A DNA stretch of 64,000 nt from Chondrosia reniformis (taxonomy: Eukaryota > Porifera > Demospongiae > Chondrillida > Chondrillidae): contig OX359200.1 in the NCBI GenBank assembly GCA_947172415.1, positions 5,520,501 to 5,584,500 on the forward strand. Direction: 5' to 3'. Below are positions 63,701-64,000 of the stretch, one piece after another (the stretch's first letter is position 1; each line of letters begins with the position of its first letter). The notes under the pieces are model-generated. The model had not been told where the DNA came from. It was given only the letters and a program-made list of their open reading frames with translations, and did not search any database. Made by a program: the position numbers and the translations under genes.

Positions 63701-64000
63701 TATTGTGATTTCGACCTAAATCGCAAAATTCGCAATTAATAGTACTCGTTATTAAAACTACCCCTAAGGTACGTTAATATTTTAATTATGAGTATGTAGC
63801 TTAGTTTTGAAATTACATTATTGAATCAGTGTTAGAATTAACATACATACGTAGTTATGTAGTTCCTATTTACTTTGCCTCATTTTTTCACGATTTCAAT
63901 TTTTACAAAAATATAGGCATCTTGCTGACAGAGATAACTTGGATGGCTATTTGGCTAGTGCTTTTGGAATAAAAACAGAAAAGACCATGATAAATGGAAA
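36785..64000 (+). CDS. RNF213: RNF213-like AAA+ E3 ubiquitin ligase, 5' part (3' end outside window)
   Basis: Exons: 36785-36881, 36984-37421, 37913-38326, 38540-38914, 39195-39590, 39671-40212, 40707-40816, 43279-43362, 43755-43843, 44640-44704, 44793-44959, 45960-46074, 46175-46393, 53208-53303, 53360-53457, 53560-53800, 53921-53983, 54044-54630, 54719-55049, 55616-56362, 56487-56780, 56846-56959, 57019-57240, 59251-59427, 59730-59890, 59962-60022, 60093-60309, 60506-60681, 60836-60994, 61389-about 61543, about 61560-61724, 62067-62188, 62303-62423, 62491-62549, 62613-62764, 62861-62985, 63917 onward. Phases agree at every junction except those around the 61.56-kb exon. About 2,600 residues are present. 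Exon 1 looks like a signal peptide (MFVPLFIFLVTVA core). Five exons of about 125-180 residues follow, then a long helical stalk. A P-loop is split between exons (GKAGDGKTH), followed by VCKYLQAYES, RRILGKYMP and RYMARRC, as in RNF213 just before the main AAA motors. AAA3/4 and RING lie beyond the edge. RNF213 acts in the cytosol in antimicrobial ubiquitylation, so a secretory start would be odd. Family assignment is from memory. Confidence 0.72.
41193..41310. mobile_element. Short element with 8-bp terminal inverted repeats
   Basis: Begins AGTGCTGAAAATAAC and ends CGTCAGCACT, so AGTGCTGA and TCAGCACT form inverted ends. The inside has GGACATATGTCC, a perfect palindrome, and two TGGTCGGACG motifs. 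A second partial copy is at about 35,705-35,780. It is MITE-like and lies in an RNF213-like intron. Confidence 0.6.
41481..41792 (-). mobile_element. Tigger/pogo transposase fragment, HTH (CENP-B-type) part
   Basis: The minus-strand peptide contains LLLWFKGIHDKNVPISGPIL, QAKADELAKELG and GWLQCFQHRHRIG. This is the second helix-turn-helix of CENP-B/Tigger transposases, ending just where the DDE domain should begin. The DDE catalytic core is absent downstream. It lies in an intron of the RNF213-like gene. Confidence 0.8.
42011..42500 (-). mobile_element. Tigger/pogo transposase fragment, C-terminal tail
   Basis: The minus strand reads VTADTISKCFRKAGILDTDL followed by an acidic tail (DLPVCAEMDGDNWQ, then ALSLASMIDSICKC). 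This is the usual end of Tigger transposases. It lies upstream, in transcript sense, of the HTH fragment at 41.5 kb, so the two are in the wrong order for one intact gene. Confidence 0.75.
42505..42970 (-). mobile_element. LINE fragment, start of APE-type endonuclease ORF
   Basis: Shifted minus frames read ISADIKRNPGPTVLVNKCPK, then TEIWPNPSVSDPEVSLLDYH. They match the opening of CR1/L2-like LINE proteins (GDIxxNPGPT and TETWLNxSVSDxEVxL). At least two frameshifts are needed, so it is dead. It is inserted beside the Tigger pieces. Confidence 0.65.
43880..44505 (+). repeat. Intronic repeat R2, copy 1 (with internal insertion)
   Basis: TTGGCTTCCTGTTTGTAACC at 43,887 and the block from about 44,230 (AAAATTAGCTTTCTCTTCCT, ACTAATACTATGTAACATAA, CAGCAAGTAGTTTGAGTTTG, GGGACGCCAGGTGCCCTACA) match copy 2 at 46.47 kb in direct orientation. 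About 290 bp between the two blocks are not shared. Confidence 0.8.
45715..45840 (-). repeat. tRNA-derived SINE-like copy
   Basis: The minus strand reads AGTTCAGTGACATAGCACTG, GTGGTCATAACCAGCTGTCC and TGGATTCAATTCCCAGC. It has an A-box-like and a clear B-box-like segment with an anticodon-arm-like CTGGTGGTCATAACCAG between them. It is the best preserved of the four copies. Confidence 0.65.
46470..46830 (+). repeat. Intronic repeat R2, copy 2
   Basis: Direct copy of the 43.9-44.5 kb repeat, containing TGGCTTCCTGTTCGTAACCT, AAAATTAGCTTTCTCTTCCT, CTAATACTATGTAACGTAAA, CCAGCAAGTAGTTCGAGTTT and GGGACGCCAGGCACCCCACG. It starts about 80 bases after an exon and ends just before the reverse-transcriptase element. 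Confidence 0.8.
46940..49990 (-). mobile_element. Decayed retroelement: Cys-rich N-terminus plus reverse transcriptase
   Basis: Reading the minus strand from about 49,990: a Cys-rich segment (CRCNGSGCCRNCACAQSERS then CTDCLPTRKGQC), then IFDEIDSTMTGVVGPSGVNT, SSYVDPKG, LDKNQGVRPIGVGEVLRRLI, LCAGQVSGAEA, LMVDASNA, and the RT motif-C region VWFANDATAGGKLDNLKVWL (ADD-like box changed to AND). A long C-terminal part follows (ALPVRLGGMGIS, VIRDLTSN, ERRIIKVEHGSFTS, CLRGARSS). Several frameshifts divide it, and the longest intact frame is 48508-47537. It resembles an RT family I remember as common in cnidarian and sponge genomes. Its class (LINE, DIRS-like or other) is not clear to me. It is inserted antisense in an RNF213-like intron. 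Confidence 0.75.
51185..51475 (-). mobile_element. Tigger/pogo element, 5' end and start of transposase
   Basis: The minus strand begins with CAGTAGAACCTCGGTTATCC, a Tigger-like terminal repeat, and then MASSSGSARKRKRLVLPLES. This continues AKIAIL-type helix-turn-helix sequence into AQLAEEYGIGSSTVGDIK after one in-frame stop. The first CENP-B-type HTH is recognisable. The rest of the transposase is missing. Confidence 0.75.
51590..52590 (-). mobile_element. Penelope-like element fragment (RT C-terminus and GIY-YIG endonuclease)
   Basis: Minus frame 52511-52095 has MEVEQAGELPFLDVLVKRND and FRKPTHMDHHPATKMATI, matching the end of Penelope-like reverse transcriptases. Frame 52089-51754 has GVVYQIPCECRDTHIGEISK then TLDERRKEHQRAV, the GIY-YIG nuclease. 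The frames are separated by a one-base shift at a C-run near 52,120. Much of the RT is missing. Downstream, at 51,628-51,634 (reverse strand), is CTGATGA followed by GACC and a GAA, resembling a degraded hammerhead core as known in Penelope-like repeats. Confidence 0.8.
57241..59250. other. Large intron with unclassified repeat remains
   Basis: The 2-kb intron between RNF213-like exons 23 and 24. Apart from the Tigger-type MITE at its 3' end, I see only A+T-rich sequence with paired TACGGTA motifs (about 57,847 and 58,359). These may mark another inverted-repeat element. No exon was recognised. Confidence 0.4.
58755..59225. mobile_element. Tigger/pogo-type MITE, about 470 bp
   Basis: Left end CAGTCAGGACTCTTTAATCT and right end AGATTAAAGAGTC-type sequence (CCGGATTAAAGAGTCATGAC) are inverted repeats of about 24 bp with few mismatches. 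They are flanked by TA, the usual Tigger target. The interior has no transposase. It lies in an RNF213-like intron. Confidence 0.8.
61088..61255. mobile_element. Short inverted-repeat element with hammerhead-like core
   Basis: Ends GATTAGTGGATTTCATATG and CATATGAAATCCACTGATC are inverted repeats with one mismatch. The interior at 61,166-61,191 reads CTGATGA, then GAC, a 7-base loop, GTC and GAAAC, the order of a hammerhead core with a short stem II. It sits in the intron before the exon at 61,389. Confidence 0.65.

Overview
This is a eukaryotic, animal window. Genes are split into many small exons with GT-AG introns, often under 100 bp. The DNA is A+T rich and packed with short palindromes such as TACGTA, and no bacterial-style operon is present. 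The recognisable genes are SUPT16H, TRAPPC2L, LYRM4 and an RNF213 relative, next to an Ig/FN3 surface protein and many retroelement and Tigger fragments. An early-branching metazoan fits best. A demosponge such as Amphimedon is my inference, not proven by the sequence.

Layout. Positions 1-2.7 kb hold a C-rich satellite and a partial Ig/FN3-type gene on the minus strand. Positions 4.0-9.5 kb hold LYRM4 (ISD11, minus), whose 5.3-kb intron carries three minisatellites. Positions 9.6-14.5 kb hold TRAPPC2L (minus), whose stop codon lies 98 bases upstream of the LYRM4 start. Positions 14.5-19.4 kb are intergenic, with an inverted repeat pair. Positions 19.4-32.0 kb hold the FACT subunit SPT16 (SUPT16H, minus), resolved into 37 exons that join to 1,031 codons without a frame break. 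Positions 32.2-35.0 kb hold a single-exon 914-residue protein on the minus strand with two ubiquitin-like regions, a four-cysteine motif, a VWA domain and a ubiquitin-conjugating (UBC) fold that has lost its catalytic cysteine. From 36.8 kb to the right edge runs a very large plus-strand gene, an RNF213-type AAA+ ubiquitin ligase. It begins with a probable signal peptide and five exons of similar size, and it is cut off by the window before its main AAA motors and RING.

The introns of the RNF213-like gene hold most of the transposon debris. This includes Tigger/pogo pieces, a LINE endonuclease fragment, a decayed reverse-transcriptase element with a Cys-rich N-terminus, a Penelope-like element with a GIY-YIG domain, and several short inverted-repeat elements. 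A roughly 150-190 bp dispersed repeat and a tRNA-derived SINE family recur across the window.

The most interesting unit is the head-to-head pair at 32.2-64 kb. A VWA/UBC-variant protein and an RNF213-like E3 face each other across 1.8 kb, so a shared promoter and a joint ubiquitin pathway are plausible but unproven. All exon models were made by eye from splice signals, reading-frame continuity and remembered family sequences. No alignment was run.
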